DNA of 64,000 nt from Terfezia claveryi (GCA_015179025.1 WHUX01000079.1:62001-126000); one strand, 5' to 3'; positions 20,672 through 31,239 are shown, counted from the stretch's first letter. Notes: generated by a model not told the origin, from the letters alone. Numbers and translations are program-made.

Positions 20672-21870
20672 ATGCCTCAGAATAAGAGGAAAGACAACCC
20701 GGGCAAGCTCGACAAGCGTAACCCGCCACTGAAAACCCGACTACCAGTCACCCACAGGCACCACCGAAGCATCACACCAGCCACCGTCGACAGCCACCCA
20801 AGTCCACCCAGACCAGCCACCATCTCCTAATCCTACACCACCACCGCCAGACGACGTTGCGGTTCTAGAGACGCAGTCTGGGGCTCTCTCTTCCGATTAA
20901 GAAATCTTCTATCAGACCGGGTTGACAGCATTGATAAAGTTGATTTTCATATCAATGGAATCTTTGAGAATGTTGGAACGTTTGGGCTCACGCTGGGTGG
21001 TGGTGTCTTCAACGTGGTTCGAGAGGGCGCAATGAGGCATGAGAAGATTTTAACCACTCCCCCTACCACTCCTCAGACAGATACAGGCACCCAGACGACA
21101 CCCCCGACCACACCTCCGACCCCGAAACCGAAGCCAACTACCAACAGCGTCTCCACCAATACGGACCCGCCTCCAACACGCACGTATGCGGAGGCAGCAA
21201 CCACCACCACCTCATCATCACTGCGTCAACCACCAACGGACAAGGGCAAAGCGCCTGCGAAAGCGACACCACCGCCGTCCACGCACCCCCGAACCAACCA
21301 AAATCCTATGAGAATAGGTGAGCGGTGAGAGCCGTGAGTCCAATGAAGGAAGATACGAATGTGGAAGAACGGTCGAGAAGCACAGTGAATGAGCAAATAG
21401 CTTTGTATTGAGCAGCTATGAGATGAATCGATATTCTGAGAGATATCCCAGTAAGGTGGGAATTACACAGCTATATATACATGATTCATGAATGACGTAC
21501 ATGTGAGTTCATGTGTGAGTTCATGTGGAAGATCACATGAAGGTTGAGCCGTGCGAAGGTTAAGCTAATAGGTATGGGCTGGAATGACACGAGCAACCTT
21601 CTAACAAACCCACCACCCATGAGAGTACAAGCCGTGGTACTCCACGCGGCTCCAACAAAATACAAACCCGGTCTGATGCGTCATTGGATCGAAGAAGACA
21701 ACAAGACAGTGCAAATCCAGGGAATCCGCTGGTTTTTGAAGGAGGACAGAAGGATCGGGAAGCTGGCGTCATCACTGGTCATCTACATGACGGAGACAAT
21801 TGACCTCACACACGGGCTCCGCATGGGCAGGAGACTATTCCGCACCACGGCATACGACTGGGCGAGATAG
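20672..21870 (+). pseudogene. Half-LINE ORF1, split by a solo LTR and indels
   Basis: It starts MPQNKRKDNPGKLDKRN, almost identical to the ORF1 start at 35968. The frame is lost near 20760-21010. It resumes at 21014-21318 with a Thr/Pro-rich linker and TYAEAATT. After the LTR plus one ATAGG copy (254 bp) are removed, it continues in the same frame to VVLHAAPTKYKPGLMRHWIE and RWFLKEDRRIGKLASSLVIY, ending at 21870. The Arg-Trp-Leu...Gly-Lys...Ser-Ser core resembles the RNA-binding ORF1 domain of Tad1-type LINEs. No zinc knuckles follow, unlike ordinary LINE ORF1. Confidence 0.78.
21319..21567. repeat. Solo LTR inside half-LINE ORF1
   Basis: A 249-bp insert starting TGAGCGG and ending TTAAGCTA. 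ATAGG duplications lie at 21314-21318 and 21568-21572. Its removal restores the ORF1 frame. A TATATATA run sits near 21472, and the minus-strand reading looks like a promoter, so polarity is unclear. Confidence 0.75.
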
Positions 21871-22249
21871 GGACTTTCTCGCTCACTTCCGGGGGGCGGT
21901 TATTACACTTTTGATCCTACTCGAGAGCGGTATTTCGATATGACACACTGAGTGGTTTCTACTAGCGAGCGGTTATTATGGGAGATTTTGTTTCTACTGG
22001 CGAGTGGTTTTTGTTTAGGCGGAGATTTTCGCAGGCCTCAGTCAGGCCTCTCGGGGTCATCTGGCATCTAGCCGGTTAATGACAGCATGGGGGCTCTGCG
22101 CCTTATGAATTCTTGTTTTTGTTTTTCGCGGTGGACCTGGCAGATTAACTTGCCTTGTCCTGAATCCACCCGGGTTTCCGGGTGGCTCTTCATAGTCCCC
22201 TTACTGGGACTGAATAAGAGTAACAAGTATTTAAAAAAAAAAAAAAAAA

Positions 22250-22311
22250 TTGTTGCTATAAGTAAGAAATCGCTGGGATTTTTCTTACTTATAGGATAAA
22301 TCTTGCAACAA
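22250..22311. repeat. Short hairpin next to the half-LINE tail
   Basis: CTATAAGTAAGAAA and TTTCTTACTTATAG form an inverted repeat around a short loop. Outside it, TTGTTGC pairs with GCAACAA. It may be a tiny foldback element that served as the target of the half-LINE. Confidence 0.55.
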
Positions 22312-22864
22312 GATGTAGACAAATATATTATAATGATGATTATTCCGAACTTCACTGAATTCCACATAGCGCATTGATGTTCAGTACAAGATGGTCTATA
22401 TAGCCTGAACCATAAGGCCCCATATATTAAAAACCCATAGATAGGAACCCGTAGATAAGAAACTAATTTTCAAATACCTATTGCATAGGAAACTTTGCAG
22501 ATTTCTATGGTGGCAATAAACTCGGTATCCTCCTCTCCATTCCATTCATCATCAGAGATGAAGGTGATGAGTTGTTAACTACACAAGCAGTTACTTCATC
22601 ATTTGAAGGGCTTGAGGTATTTCTTCCGGAATTCTCGCCTTGTCGATGCCTGCCGTCTCCCTGTGATGTGGAAGGGGTGGTCAAAAATGACTTCACAGGG
22701 TTTTTTTTTTTTTGAGTGCAGCAGAATGTTTTGTTCGATTCACAGTTACCAAATTGAGGAATTATATTAATTGTCCGCGACCGGCACAGAGGGTATGTTG
22801 CCAACGGGCGGCCCAGAACATGTATACTGATTTAGTAAACAAACATGCAAATTTCTACTCCCTG
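22312..22864. other. No gene supported
   Basis: Short broken frames and a T run (about 22700-22713). No motif was recognised. Confidence 0.5.
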
Positions 22865-23280
22865 CTTTTTTTCTTGCTTTTTTTGAGGTCTAAACATCTA
22901 TGTAGCCTAAGGCCATGAGACGGCCCCATTCCCTCATCATAAGGACTCGGTACATCTACGGGACAGTGGATTGCATCAACACTCTGCCTCACAAACCAAG
23001 GAAACCTATACCCTGGAACACCCCTGCCCCCTCCGCCACACCCCTGGCCGGCCCTTCCCCAATATATATGTATATGGCTTCGGCCGCCAGGCCCACTCCT
23101 GGCCCTCCCCTTCACCCAACCCACCGCTCTCACGAGGTCCAATTCGGTGAACAATGTTTCAGCCAGATATATGACTTCCTCCCCCCGTCCTTTACCTTTT
23201 TAGCCACCTCTTCTTATCATCCACCTCCTCCCAGTAGGCCTGGGCTCGTGGTTTTACACAGAAGGCTCGAGCTGGCTTGT
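22865..23280 (-). mobile_element. LINE-B 3' end fragment
   Basis: A T run (22865-22884) precedes sequence matching the 3' UTR and ORF2 end of LINE-B at 37856-38250 (GCCTAAGGCCATGAGACGGCC...). A recognisable Pro/Ser-rich antisense of the ORF2 end appears near 23180-23230. The 5' side is truncated. Confidence 0.75.
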
Positions 23281-23469
23281 GAGAATTGCAACAATGAATA
23301 GATAACTGCGTACGCTACATATCTATATGGGCTATGGAAAAGAAGAAAGACGCAGATTTATGAAAGATACGGATATAAACAGACGTGGAAATAGGAAATA
23401 ATCAATTTCAATCCTCAACACACACCTAAACTTGAAGTCCGCAGCGAAATCGGACGATACATAGGACTG

Positions 23470-23556
23470 CAGTATTGTTGTAACCGACCTCCAGATCCGT
23501 CTCATAGCCTTAGGCTCCACAGACGTATAGACTCCAAAAAAAAAAAAAAAAAAAAA
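23470..23556 (+). mobile_element. LINE-B 3' tail fragment
   Basis: GTCTCATAGCCTTAGGCTCC leads into an A run at 23536-23556. It is the inverse orientation of the fragment at 22865, so two severely truncated LINE-B tails lie within 700 bp. Confidence 0.65.
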
Positions 23557-23658
23557 GCGGCGATGTCATTAATTTGTGTAGTTTCCTCGTCTTGTGTTGG
23601 TAGACGTAGTTGGTTATGTCGGAAAATGAGCGATTGTGGTTGTAAATTTTTGCTGCTA

Positions 23659-23757
23659 CAGATGACTCTCGTTACAAGCATATCGTCGGGACGGGGGAAG
23701 GTATGCTTATAACCAATATATGCTTGTATCTGGTATGCTTGTAACCAGAGTCATCTG
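23659..23757. mobile_element. 99-bp MITE with TA duplication
   Basis: Terminal inverted repeats CAGATGACTCTCGTTACAAG (left) and the complement of CAGATGACTCTGGTTACAAG (right) differ at one base. TA lies on both sides (23657-23658 and 23758-23759). TA targets and a CAG... end point to a Tc1/mariner-pogo type miniature element with no coding capacity. Confidence 0.85.
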
Positions 23758-23759
23758 TA

Positions 23760-24537
23760 CTTTCCATAGCGATAAATGTGGTGACGTCCTGAACTGCCGG
23801 TTGAGGTTGTTGAGTTTTTTTTAAAAATCCCTGTTCCTCCTCCCCTTCTCAAGCTTATGTAGGGTCAAGTCATAGGTTCTGTATGCTCTTTTAAGGTTGT
23901 AATAGGGTTCGTTTGCTTTATTGTATATGGGTGGAGAAGGGAATATACAGAGACGCACCTTATTGTAGAGTTCCAGGCCCACTCTTAGCTAGATGTGAAA
24001 ACATTAGGCATAACATATATCAGGATAACCCTATTGGCTGCGTAAGCCAGGCTCTTGGGCACTTTATAAACGGTTCTATGGACTCACACGTTCGTTTTTA
24101 GCTCCCAACTATTAAAATCTGATGAAAACTACTCGAGTTTGAGCCTTCACCCCCAATATTGCACTTCCGCCCCGGACCCCCTATTTTGGGGTGCAGGCTC
24201 ATGTATCTTTCGTCATACCATGAGGTGTAGACTTGACTTCATGGTTTTTGCACTATATGAGATGGGCAGGAAATGTACTCAAGCTCTGCTCAATCATATA
24301 TTCCAAATTAATACCTGGTTATATATTCACATTACACAATTAGCCATATATCAGGATACCTCCCCGGACTCCATTACCCAGGGCTCTTAGGCACTTTACA
24401 AATTATTCTCCAAACTCGTGCGCAGCTTTTGAGCCCCCTGCCGTCCAATTTCACCAAAAACCCATTGAGTTCTACCCAACAGCCGTTTTGTTGCATATCC
24501 CCGTCGTGTTGCACTACCCCGTCGCATGCTGTACTAA
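23760..24537. other. No gene; imperfect duplicate blocks
   Basis: 24001-24110 and 24325-24440 share CATATATCAGGATA, GGCTCTTGGGCACTTTA and following sequence. This suggests an old ~320-bp duplication. No coding frame was recognised. Confidence 0.5.
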
Positions 24538-25026
24538 TGTTGGAACGCACATCCGGCACACCCGTGTTGGAACGCATATCCGGCATACCCATGTTGCAGA
24601 TATCAAGATATCTAGTGAAGTCATCTACCAGTGTCATCTCTCTACTCACGTCATTATTATACTTGATATTGTCATTACTATATCATCGCATACGTATGTT
24701 TGGGTTGATCAGGTTGATCATTGTTACTGGATCGTCGCTCGTGCATTTCTTGATTTTTCTACAATCCCTGCGCGCTGTCTTACCCTGAACTTCCGTGTAT
24801 ATAGACACCGCTCCAGAACTGTATTTTCTAGTTAATCAAGCAAGTCTTCAATTCGCCTCGTTCGCACTCGTATTAGTCCTATTACCCATTTCGCATATTA
24901 CCATCTGCTACAATAGGGTTATTACTGGAGATCTGCTGTGCACCCGTGCTCACCGCTGCCGTTACCGCCGCCGCCTCGCTAGGACCACTTCCGCTGCCTA
25001 ACAAGATATCCACATATCTTTTGTTA
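24538..25026 (+). repeat. Solo LTR, TGTTGG...TTGTTA family, TSD ACTAA
   Basis: 489 bp. It begins TGTTGGAACGCACATCCGGC and ends ATATCTTTTGTTA. ACTAA is duplicated at 24533-24537 and 25027-25031. It contains a GTGTATATAGACACCG TATA region near 24796. It interrupts a minus-strand gypsy gag fragment. Confidence 0.9.
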
Positions 25027-25094
25027 ACTAAGTATTCTGGTACTGAGCGTTCTGGTACTGAGCTGATTGGCGTTGGAAGGGCTGTCGACCCAGC

Positions 25095-25360
25095 TGTTAT
25101 TGTTGCTGAGTTGCCTTCATCCTATGGCACTCAGGGATGTCGTGACCCTCAAATCCACAAAACTGGCACTTCTTCCTCCTGATATCCCTACTGTCTTTTG
25201 ATTCCTCCCTGGATCCGTCCTTCTTCCTGCATTCGTCTGCTGTATGCCCTAGCTTTTGGCATATGGAGCAGGTCTTGAATCCTCATTACTTCATCAACAG
25301 AATCAATAAACTCAGAGAGACTAACTCGCTGGAAAACCAGGATGCACAAGACGAATACAG
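25095..25360 (-). pseudogene. Gypsy gag fragment with two zinc knuckles
   Basis: On the minus strand, after a frame change near 25285, the sequence encodes CSICQKLGHTADEC (25229-25270) and CQFCGFEGHDIPEC (25137-25168). Both fit CX2CX4HX4C exactly. Upstream is a Ser-Glu-Phe-Ile-Asp-containing gag tail (25290-25350). A stop follows near 25115. The fragment continued past the LTR insertion at 24538-25026 in the original element, but no protease is recognisable beyond it. Confidence 0.75.
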
Positions 25361-25499
25361 TCATACATCTCTCGCAGAGAAACAATTCGTACGATGGGGG
25401 GTAAATGAGCGGCTCAAGTCCTTCTAGCAGCCATACTCGTGATATAAGCAACTTTCATTTTTATATGTAATACAAAGCCAATATTTAAAAAAACTTGCC

Positions 25500-25613
25500 T
25501 ATAACCCGAGTTTCTTATTTCCCCATAGAAATTCTGTCGGGGCCGGAGAATAGTTGCTTATATCACGAGGTTTCTTATATCGTGGGTTTCTTATAACACG
25601 AGTTCACTGTGAG
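25500..25613 (-). repeat. Terminal fragment of a pogo/Fot1-like element
   Basis: The minus strand reads CAGTGAACTCGTGTTATAAG, then two more ATATAAGAAAC/AGCAAC motifs. It is related to the end at 10207-10291. No opposite end was identified. Confidence 0.55.
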
Positions 25614-26379
25614 GCGAATGAGGTTATCTTGTCCTAATACGGGAATAGGAATCAATTAGCTAAGCTCCCAGGCAGTAGCGACAGCTAGATGGCAATTAAT
25701 TTTGTACCCCCCTTGCATAAGAGTCTGGCATTAGTGCGCACCTAGCACACATATTATAGGTTTAAAGCGCGCTGCATTCTCACCCCCTTAATGCAGGGTA
25801 CCAAATTCATTGCCACCTAGCTGTACCACCAAACTAGGAAAATACCAACCATCATCATCTTTACTCGACTTTCTCTTCATACCCTGAACGGCTAAGGCAG
25901 GAGTTTTACTTTGCTTTGTATGAGCCTGGGGAGTGGTTGGTAGGGGGTTATGTTCGGGGCATCCGGGGATGGGCTCGATTGGCAGTTGTAAGGTGGTAGG
26001 CTATTGCCCGAGTCTAGTGGGTGAGGGTTGTGACCTCCCGGGAGTGGGCTGTGTTGTTGGTAGACACAGAGTGAGAACATGAACGTGCGAGAAGGGCCGT
26101 GCTGCGAGGGAAATTTGTTTGTCGTTGAAGATCTGGGTGCATATCGCATTCCGGCAGTTCCATGTGTAGTTGCACGTGATAGGATGATTATTCAGCTCAA
26201 ATTATGCTTGGCAGCAGCAATTGTTCTCGTGATAAGGTTATTGTTTAAAGCTTTGCCAGTACCGTAGGGAAAAAAAAAAAAAAAAAAGACAGCGCGCTTG
26301 ATGGTTGCTTTTGGGGTTCCGCAATGCTTTTTGGCAGTAGTTGCCATTGAACGCCAACATGTATGAGCCAAAGTTGATT
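25614..26379. other. No gene supported; A run suggests a small retroposed insert
   Basis: Unremarkable sequence ends in an A run at about 26270-26288, preceded by a 62-codon frame (26079-26267) of unknown meaning. The A run suggests a short plus-strand retroposon, but no target duplication or RNA polymerase III box was recognised. Confidence 0.4.
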
Positions 26380-27100
26380 GAAACTAACAAAAGATATGTG
26401 GGGATATCTTGTTAGGCAGCGGAAGAGGTTCTAGCGAAGCGGCGGCGGCAACGGCAGCGAGCACGGGTGCGAGCAGATCTCTAGTAATAAACCTACTACA
26501 GCGGGTGGTAAAACGCGAAGTGGATAATAGAACTAGGAGAAGAACAATGCGAGTGAGAACGAGGTGAATTGAAGACTTGCTTGATTCACGAAAATACAGG
26601 TCCGGAGCGGTGTCTATATACATTGAAACTCAGGGTAAAAGACAAGCGCAGGGATGTGTTAATCGGCCAATAAGAATCAAGGAAATGCGCGACGACCGAC
26701 AACCGGGTGGCAACCAGAGTTTGACTCAACCCAACATACGCAAATAATTAATAATAATGATTGCGTATGTACGAACGTAAGATGATTGCGTATACGATAG
26801 TATGACCTTGCGTTCAGCTGAAAAGTGGTGGTTTCGGCAATATCGGTGGTTGACGGCGTTGGTGGTTACCGGCGGCGGTGATCCTTTTGCTGGATAGCGG
26901 GTGTGCCGGATGTGCGTTCCAACAGAAACGTCATGGAGTCTGAGCCATGAGATGCCTAGAACATCGAGAGGGTATTTGAGCTTCATAACGAACATTGGGA
27001 GGGCCTCAGTGTGGTCCTCGAGCGAGGCAGACAAACAGGTACAGTCGGTGATGGCTCCTGAGGAGATGGGTTGGCTATAGATACGAGGGGTTTTGAGCAT
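26290..27100 (-). pseudogene. Gypsy protease fragment interrupted by a solo LTR
   Basis: The minus strand from 27100 encodes a retropepsin-type C-terminal half: HTEALPMFVMKLKYPLDVLG, then WLRLHDVS. The LTR at 26385-26924 cuts the chain. With the LTR and one GTTTC copy removed, the frame continues INFGSYMLAFNGNYCQKAL, the usual sequence between protease and RT in gypsy elements. The Asp-Ser-Gly active-site end is not visible and no RT follows. Confidence 0.75.
26385..26924 (-). repeat. Solo LTR, TGTTGG...TTGTTA family, TSD GAAAC
   Basis: 540 bp. On the minus strand it begins TGTTGGAACGCACATCC and ends ATATCTTTTGTTA. GAAAC is duplicated at 26380-26384 and 26925-26929. It is in inverted orientation to 24538-25026, 1.4 kb away. 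Confidence 0.92.
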
Positions 27101-27239
27101 GGATGTCGGGATGGAATATAGCGAATCATATGTATCCCTACTTAATTTGCGCGAGGAAAACCATGCATATATTAGTGGTGGTCAATCGTTATTTCAAAGT
27201 CAATAACGAAGCACCTTGGCAAATTAAAACTAGCGCTAA

Positions 27240-27760
27240 TTGAAAATTTTGATTGACCGACCTAAATTTAAATCTTCAGTTAAGCGTGCTTAGTAGTGAC
27301 ATCGACATGCCACGACTTACTCGGCGGAGAGTGTTGCTGAAGTATGTACATGTGGGAGCTCATAGAGCAGCTCATAGAGGTGCTTAAGGTGATGCCTTGG
27401 GATGACCTGATATTAGAGCTATTGGACGAAGTGTTAGGCATTTATAGAAAGATATTGGCACGCCGCTATGTGGCTGCTCGAGGGAGTGCTGGGAGGCATT
27501 ATTCAAGGGGGATTTCGATTTTGGAGAACTTGATTAGGAATTATCCGGAATCTGCATTTTTGAATCTATTCAGAATGCACTTTTGGAAGCTTGTATGATG
27601 TTCCGATATTTTTTGAGGGTAGATGATGTTGTATTGACCTAGCTAATGTAATGTCAATTATCTCGTTATGGGACTCCAGAGTCCCATAACACATTAAGAG
27701 TTCCATTAAATTACCATTAAGGCTCTGGCCAATGAGCGTTGAGGCCAAGCTGCTAAGTGT
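27240..27760 (+). repeat. Dispersed ~500-bp repeat with coding remnant, copy 1
   Basis: It matches 54930-55440. An 84-codon frame (27344-27598) reads LLDEVLGIYRKILARRYVAA and then RHYSRGISILENLIRNYP. I do not recognise the family. The paired copy is more decayed. The end of the repeat contains a small palindrome, TATGGGACTCCAGAGTCCCATA (27666-27687). It is probably a transposon or gene fragment. Confidence 0.65.
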
Positions 27761-28149
27761 TAGGGCTCAGGTAAGGGACCTACGCCAACGGCGGAACCAA
27801 GTCCCTACTATAGACGAGGAGGTGGGTCGTGCAACCAGACTACTATAGACGCTAACTGTGAGATGGCCTGATCAACCACACAGATGCGGTAGTGCGTCAG
27901 TATTGGCGTTAAAGGGATTGGCATATTGAAGTGTGTGGCCTCTGATATTAGATCCCATGCATGTATTCTCTTCTATATATTTCCATTATGTTCTGTCGGT
28001 TGATACTCCTGTATCGTTATTCGTTATGTTTAGGTTCAGCTGCTGTATATCAGCCTGCTGCAAAGTATTGTAGTCAGTTCAGGCTGCCTAATCAATCTGA
28101 TATAGGAAGCATCGTCCAGATCTGCTTACCTGTTATCAGATCTCATCAG

Positions 28150-28372
28150 CAAGAATTCGTGTTTGCGTCCTGTGCGTCCGGACGCACAGGACGAAAACTC
28201 AAGATCAGGACGCCAATGCTTGGTGCTCATGCGTCCGGACGCACTAGCAGTTTGCGCCCTCCTTGGGGACGCAACGAACTGTGCTCTCGCTCCTGGGACG
28301 CAACACAAATGTGCTCCCTCTCCTGGGACGCAACACAAGTGTGCTTCTGCTCCTGGGACGCAACATATATAT
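28150..28372. repeat. 28-bp tandem repeat with palindromic TGCGTCCGGACGCA blocks
   Basis: CTCCTGGGACGCAACACAA-type units occur about four times (28265-28365). Two copies of the palindrome TGCGTCCGGACGCA lie before them (near 28174 and 28231). A short TATATA run follows at 28366-28378. Confidence 0.8.
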
Positions 28373-28876
28373 ATATATCTACGATATTTACTCTACTTAA
28401 TTTACAAGCAATTTAGCTAAGTAATCTATTTAATATATATATTACTTATAATCTTTATTTTATATACAACATGATTTTCTTAGAAAAGGAGAATCTGAGC
28501 GAACATGCATAGCGCTTGCTCTGGGACTCGTGCATACCTATGATTTCGCTCATACTTCTACCAACTTGAATCCTCTGAATTTCTGCCCTGGAGAATCACA
28601 AGTATGCTAGACATTCACTGTCCCCCAACCAGCTTCACCCAGTGCCCAATTCTGCCGTTCGTAGGCAACTGGCGCTCGATATCGTAGTGGCTCTCTGCTT
28701 GCGGCACCCTCTGGTCCCTCTTCAGGCTCTGTTGCAGCTATAGAATGCAGCAACAGCACCCCCCCAAGCCTAAGTAGAACTACCAGCTCATCTTCGAATT
28801 CCATGACGTTGAGTTGTCGTGATGACTAAAACGTTATTCTGTATACCGGGTTGTAAAACCCACTTTCCTTATGCTA

Positions 28877-29640
28877 CCGTATTAATTCGCGAGTAAGAAT
28901 GCTGTCTTACTAACAAACGGGCGGTCGGAGGGGCCTTAAATTTACTGTCTTATATACGATACTAGCTTAAACACGGGGTACTTTCTTATAAAAGAAGGGG
29001 GGGTAACATAAAAAAAATCCAGAAACAAAAAAAAAATCCAAAAACAACACCGACAGTAGCATAATTGATATCTTTTAACACGATCTCCTCTCCCAGCGTA
29101 ATTGTAGCATATTGCGTAGCCTCTTCTTCAGTAATGTAATCTCCATGCTCATTACCACTTCCATCCGCTTCCTCCTCATCATCCACAATCTCAAGGTCAG
29201 AGCTCTCATCCTCCGTGTCTGTTGATAGGTCGGGTTGGTCTTCAGACTCAGGAGGTAGTTGCCAATCAGATCCTTCGGAATCCACCCCTGATAGTGTTGG
29301 AATGGCTGTCCGCCTGCTAGAGTTCTGTAGTTGCAATACTGAGGTTGCGCGAGGTTTTTGGCTGGTGGTTTGCGCACTGCACCATTACCTTCCAACATCT
29401 GCATAGGTTGTATTCCCACGAGGTGCCAGCGGAATTGACATTGTACAAGTGATGGTGATAAGTGAAAGAAGCCGGCTGCGCCAGTCAACATCGACATTAC
29501 TGTACTACTGTCTTATAAGAAAAATTTGCTGTCTTAAACACGATTCGGATATCTTGGCCAAAATTAGGCTGTTTTACCCCTGTCTTATACACGAATACTG
29601 TCCTGCCGAGTAGTACTTTCTTACTCGCGAATTAATACGG
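28877..29640 (-). mobile_element. pogo/Fot1-like DNA element, internally deleted, TA duplication
   Basis: 764 bp. Terminal repeats CCGTATTAATTCGCGAGTAA (left) and its complement (right) are perfect over at least 23 bp. TA lies at 28875-28876 and 29641-29642. Subterminal CTGTCTTA(T/A)A motifs recur near both ends. The size is far below that of an intact pogo transposon, so only one end of the coding region is left. Confidence 0.85.
28986..29497 (-). pseudogene. C-terminal remnant of a pogo-like element protein
   Basis: Two overlapping minus frames (29075-29497 and 28986-29336) lie inside the TA-flanked element. The second has an acidic Ser/Asp/Glu-rich stretch (TDTEDESSDLEIVDDEEE). Acidic tails are common at the C-terminus of Fot1/pogo transposases. 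No DDE catalytic block, CENP-B-like helix-turn-helix or complete frame remains. The link rests on the element ends rather than on the protein. Confidence 0.4.
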
Positions 29641-29642
29641 TA

Positions 29643-30094
29643 TGTCGCTTACTCCAGTCAGACTCATGGGTACCTAATTTGGTACTACTAATGGTAGCGC
29701 GTACAAGGTGGTAAAATCCCTCTAATGCAGGGCTGATGTGAAGCTAGCTTTTCATAAATTGGACATTATATTACCATGCTCAGGTGATATCACACAAAAC
29801 CTTTATAAATGCATAACTCCTCTGATAGCATAATAGCCCCGTTATGCTATTATAGAGGTTTGCCTGTTACATATGTACTACTAAAAAGACTGACACAAGC
29901 AGAGACGACCCTTCACAAACATGATGATGAAACATACAGGACGAACCTCGGTACAACCAAGCCTGACTTCATCCCTTGGAGTATGCATGTCAAATTTTAA
30001 CATGGCCCACGCCCTCCCTATTTGAACATACACCACAATCTCTCTGTGCTCTAATCGTGTCTGCATCCAAGCTTGCAAACCCTCCGCCTCATCT
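29643..30094. other. No gene supported
   Basis: Part of a long minus frame (29881-30315) that overlaps the tandem duplication. No recognised motif. Confidence 0.4.
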
Positions 30095-30735
30095 ACCCCA
30101 CCCATCCCTATTTCTGCGGCAACCTTATTGTGTTTTGTACTTACAACGAGAGATTTGGTTGCATTGGTGTATGGTGCCTCCGAAGTCGCATCTTTCCCCG
30201 CTACCTCCCTTGCTTCCAGAGTACGCCGCTTGATTCTCCTCATAGATTCCACCTGATCCCATCCCTTTTCGGGTGACACCCAGTGTGGGATTTGCTCGCT
30301 TCCATGGGAGTTCACAAGTCAAACCACTTGAAACGGGATCTGTTCTGCTGCGAGGTTCTTACGTGCAATGGAAGGCCACTTCTTGGAAAGCTCTGATTGA
30401 ATCACTTTGTTCCCATTTCTGTGGCAACCTTGTTGTGCTTGCTTGGTATTTACGGCAACGGATTTGGTTACATTTGTCTAAGGTGCCTCCAAAGTTGCAT
30501 CTTCCTCGCTACCTCCCTTGCTTCCAGAGTAAAATTCTATCGCCACTGTCAGAATCATTTCCCTCATAGATTCCACTTGATACCAATCCTTTTTCGGGTG
30601 TCACCCGGTCTGGGATTTGCTCGCCTCCATGGCCCTTGACAAGTCCAATGACTTGAAACGGGATCTGTTCTGCTTTGAGTTTCTTGCGTGCAATGGAAGG
30701 CCACTTCTTGGAAGGCTCGGATTCAATCGTTATGT
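30095..30735. repeat. ~315-bp direct tandem duplication
   Basis: Two adjacent units share CTGCGGCAACCTTATTGTG-like sequence, GCTACCTCCCTTGCTTCCAG, GGGATTTGCTCGC and GAAACGGGATCTGTTCTGCT. The minus strand of unit 1 keeps an open frame (TLEAREVAGKDATSEAPYT); unit 2 has lost it. Confidence 0.8.
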
Positions 30736-30933
30736 AGGAGTACGGAATGGGGCAGACGAATATTGCGGCTTACTGCGCCCCTACTGTCGCTGGTGTGTAG
30801 CATCAGGAAGAAGGTTTTTGCAGCGTCAGCTTGGATTGCGCTGACCTGAGGTACTTAGAGCTGGCCCACGACTTCTGAGGATGTTGGTGCTAATGTGGTA
30901 ATTACTGGTGCACAGAAGGTGGATGCCGGGTAT

Positions 30934-31239
30934 TCAAGTCTGTTTGCTGGGTTCAGTCGGGCCGGAACACCACTGCACATCTTCCGTAGCCATTACTCGG
31001 ACTTCATAACCTAGGTTGGCCATGCTGTTGTAGACATTGATTTCATATATTCCTTATAGCACAGGTGTGCGGATTGCCTCTTCCGAGTCTTCCCCCGCCT
31101 CAATGGCTCTAACTAGCAGCTCACGCACTTGCTTGCCCGTTTTACTCACCCGGATTCTTTGGTTGAATAAGCCACCATCGCGGATCTGGTCAACCAGGAA
31201 GCGGAGGGCTTCATTTGCAACGGCGTATTTAATCCAGGA
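30934..31239 (-). pseudogene. Unknown protein fragment with one in-frame stop
   Basis: A minus-strand frame, open apart from one TAA at 31054-31056, reads ALRFLVDQIRDGGLFNQR, a Lys/Arg/Glu-rich helix (GKQVRELLVRAIEAGEDSEE) and then MANLGYEVRVMATEDVQW. The even, protein-like composition suggests former coding, but I do not recognise the family. It may belong with the duplicated minus-strand frames at 29881-30735. Confidence 0.35.

Larger units (their letters stand above)
20347..22249 (+). mobile_element. Half-LINE copy 1 (ORF1-only non-LTR element)
   Basis: A plus-strand element runs from a 5' UTR matching 36170-36300 through a single ORF1 to the LINE-A type 3' end (GGTTTCCGGGTGGCTC...AACAAGTATTT) and an A run ending at 22249. 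Imperfect target duplications flank it: TTGATGCTACAAGTCA at 20332 and TTGTTGCTATAAGTAA at 22250. No endonuclease or RT sequence is present between ORF1 and the 3' UTR. A solo LTR (21319-21567) interrupts ORF1. Confidence 0.82.

Noticed and set aside
24374..24649. 91-codon minus-strand gene
   Set aside because: Most of it is the antisense of the solo LTR at 24538-25026. Only the last third could be old gag sequence.
25095..27100. Single gypsy element containing both the zinc-knuckle and protease fragments
   Set aside because: On the minus strand the protease piece comes before the gag piece, the wrong order, so they are separate fragments.
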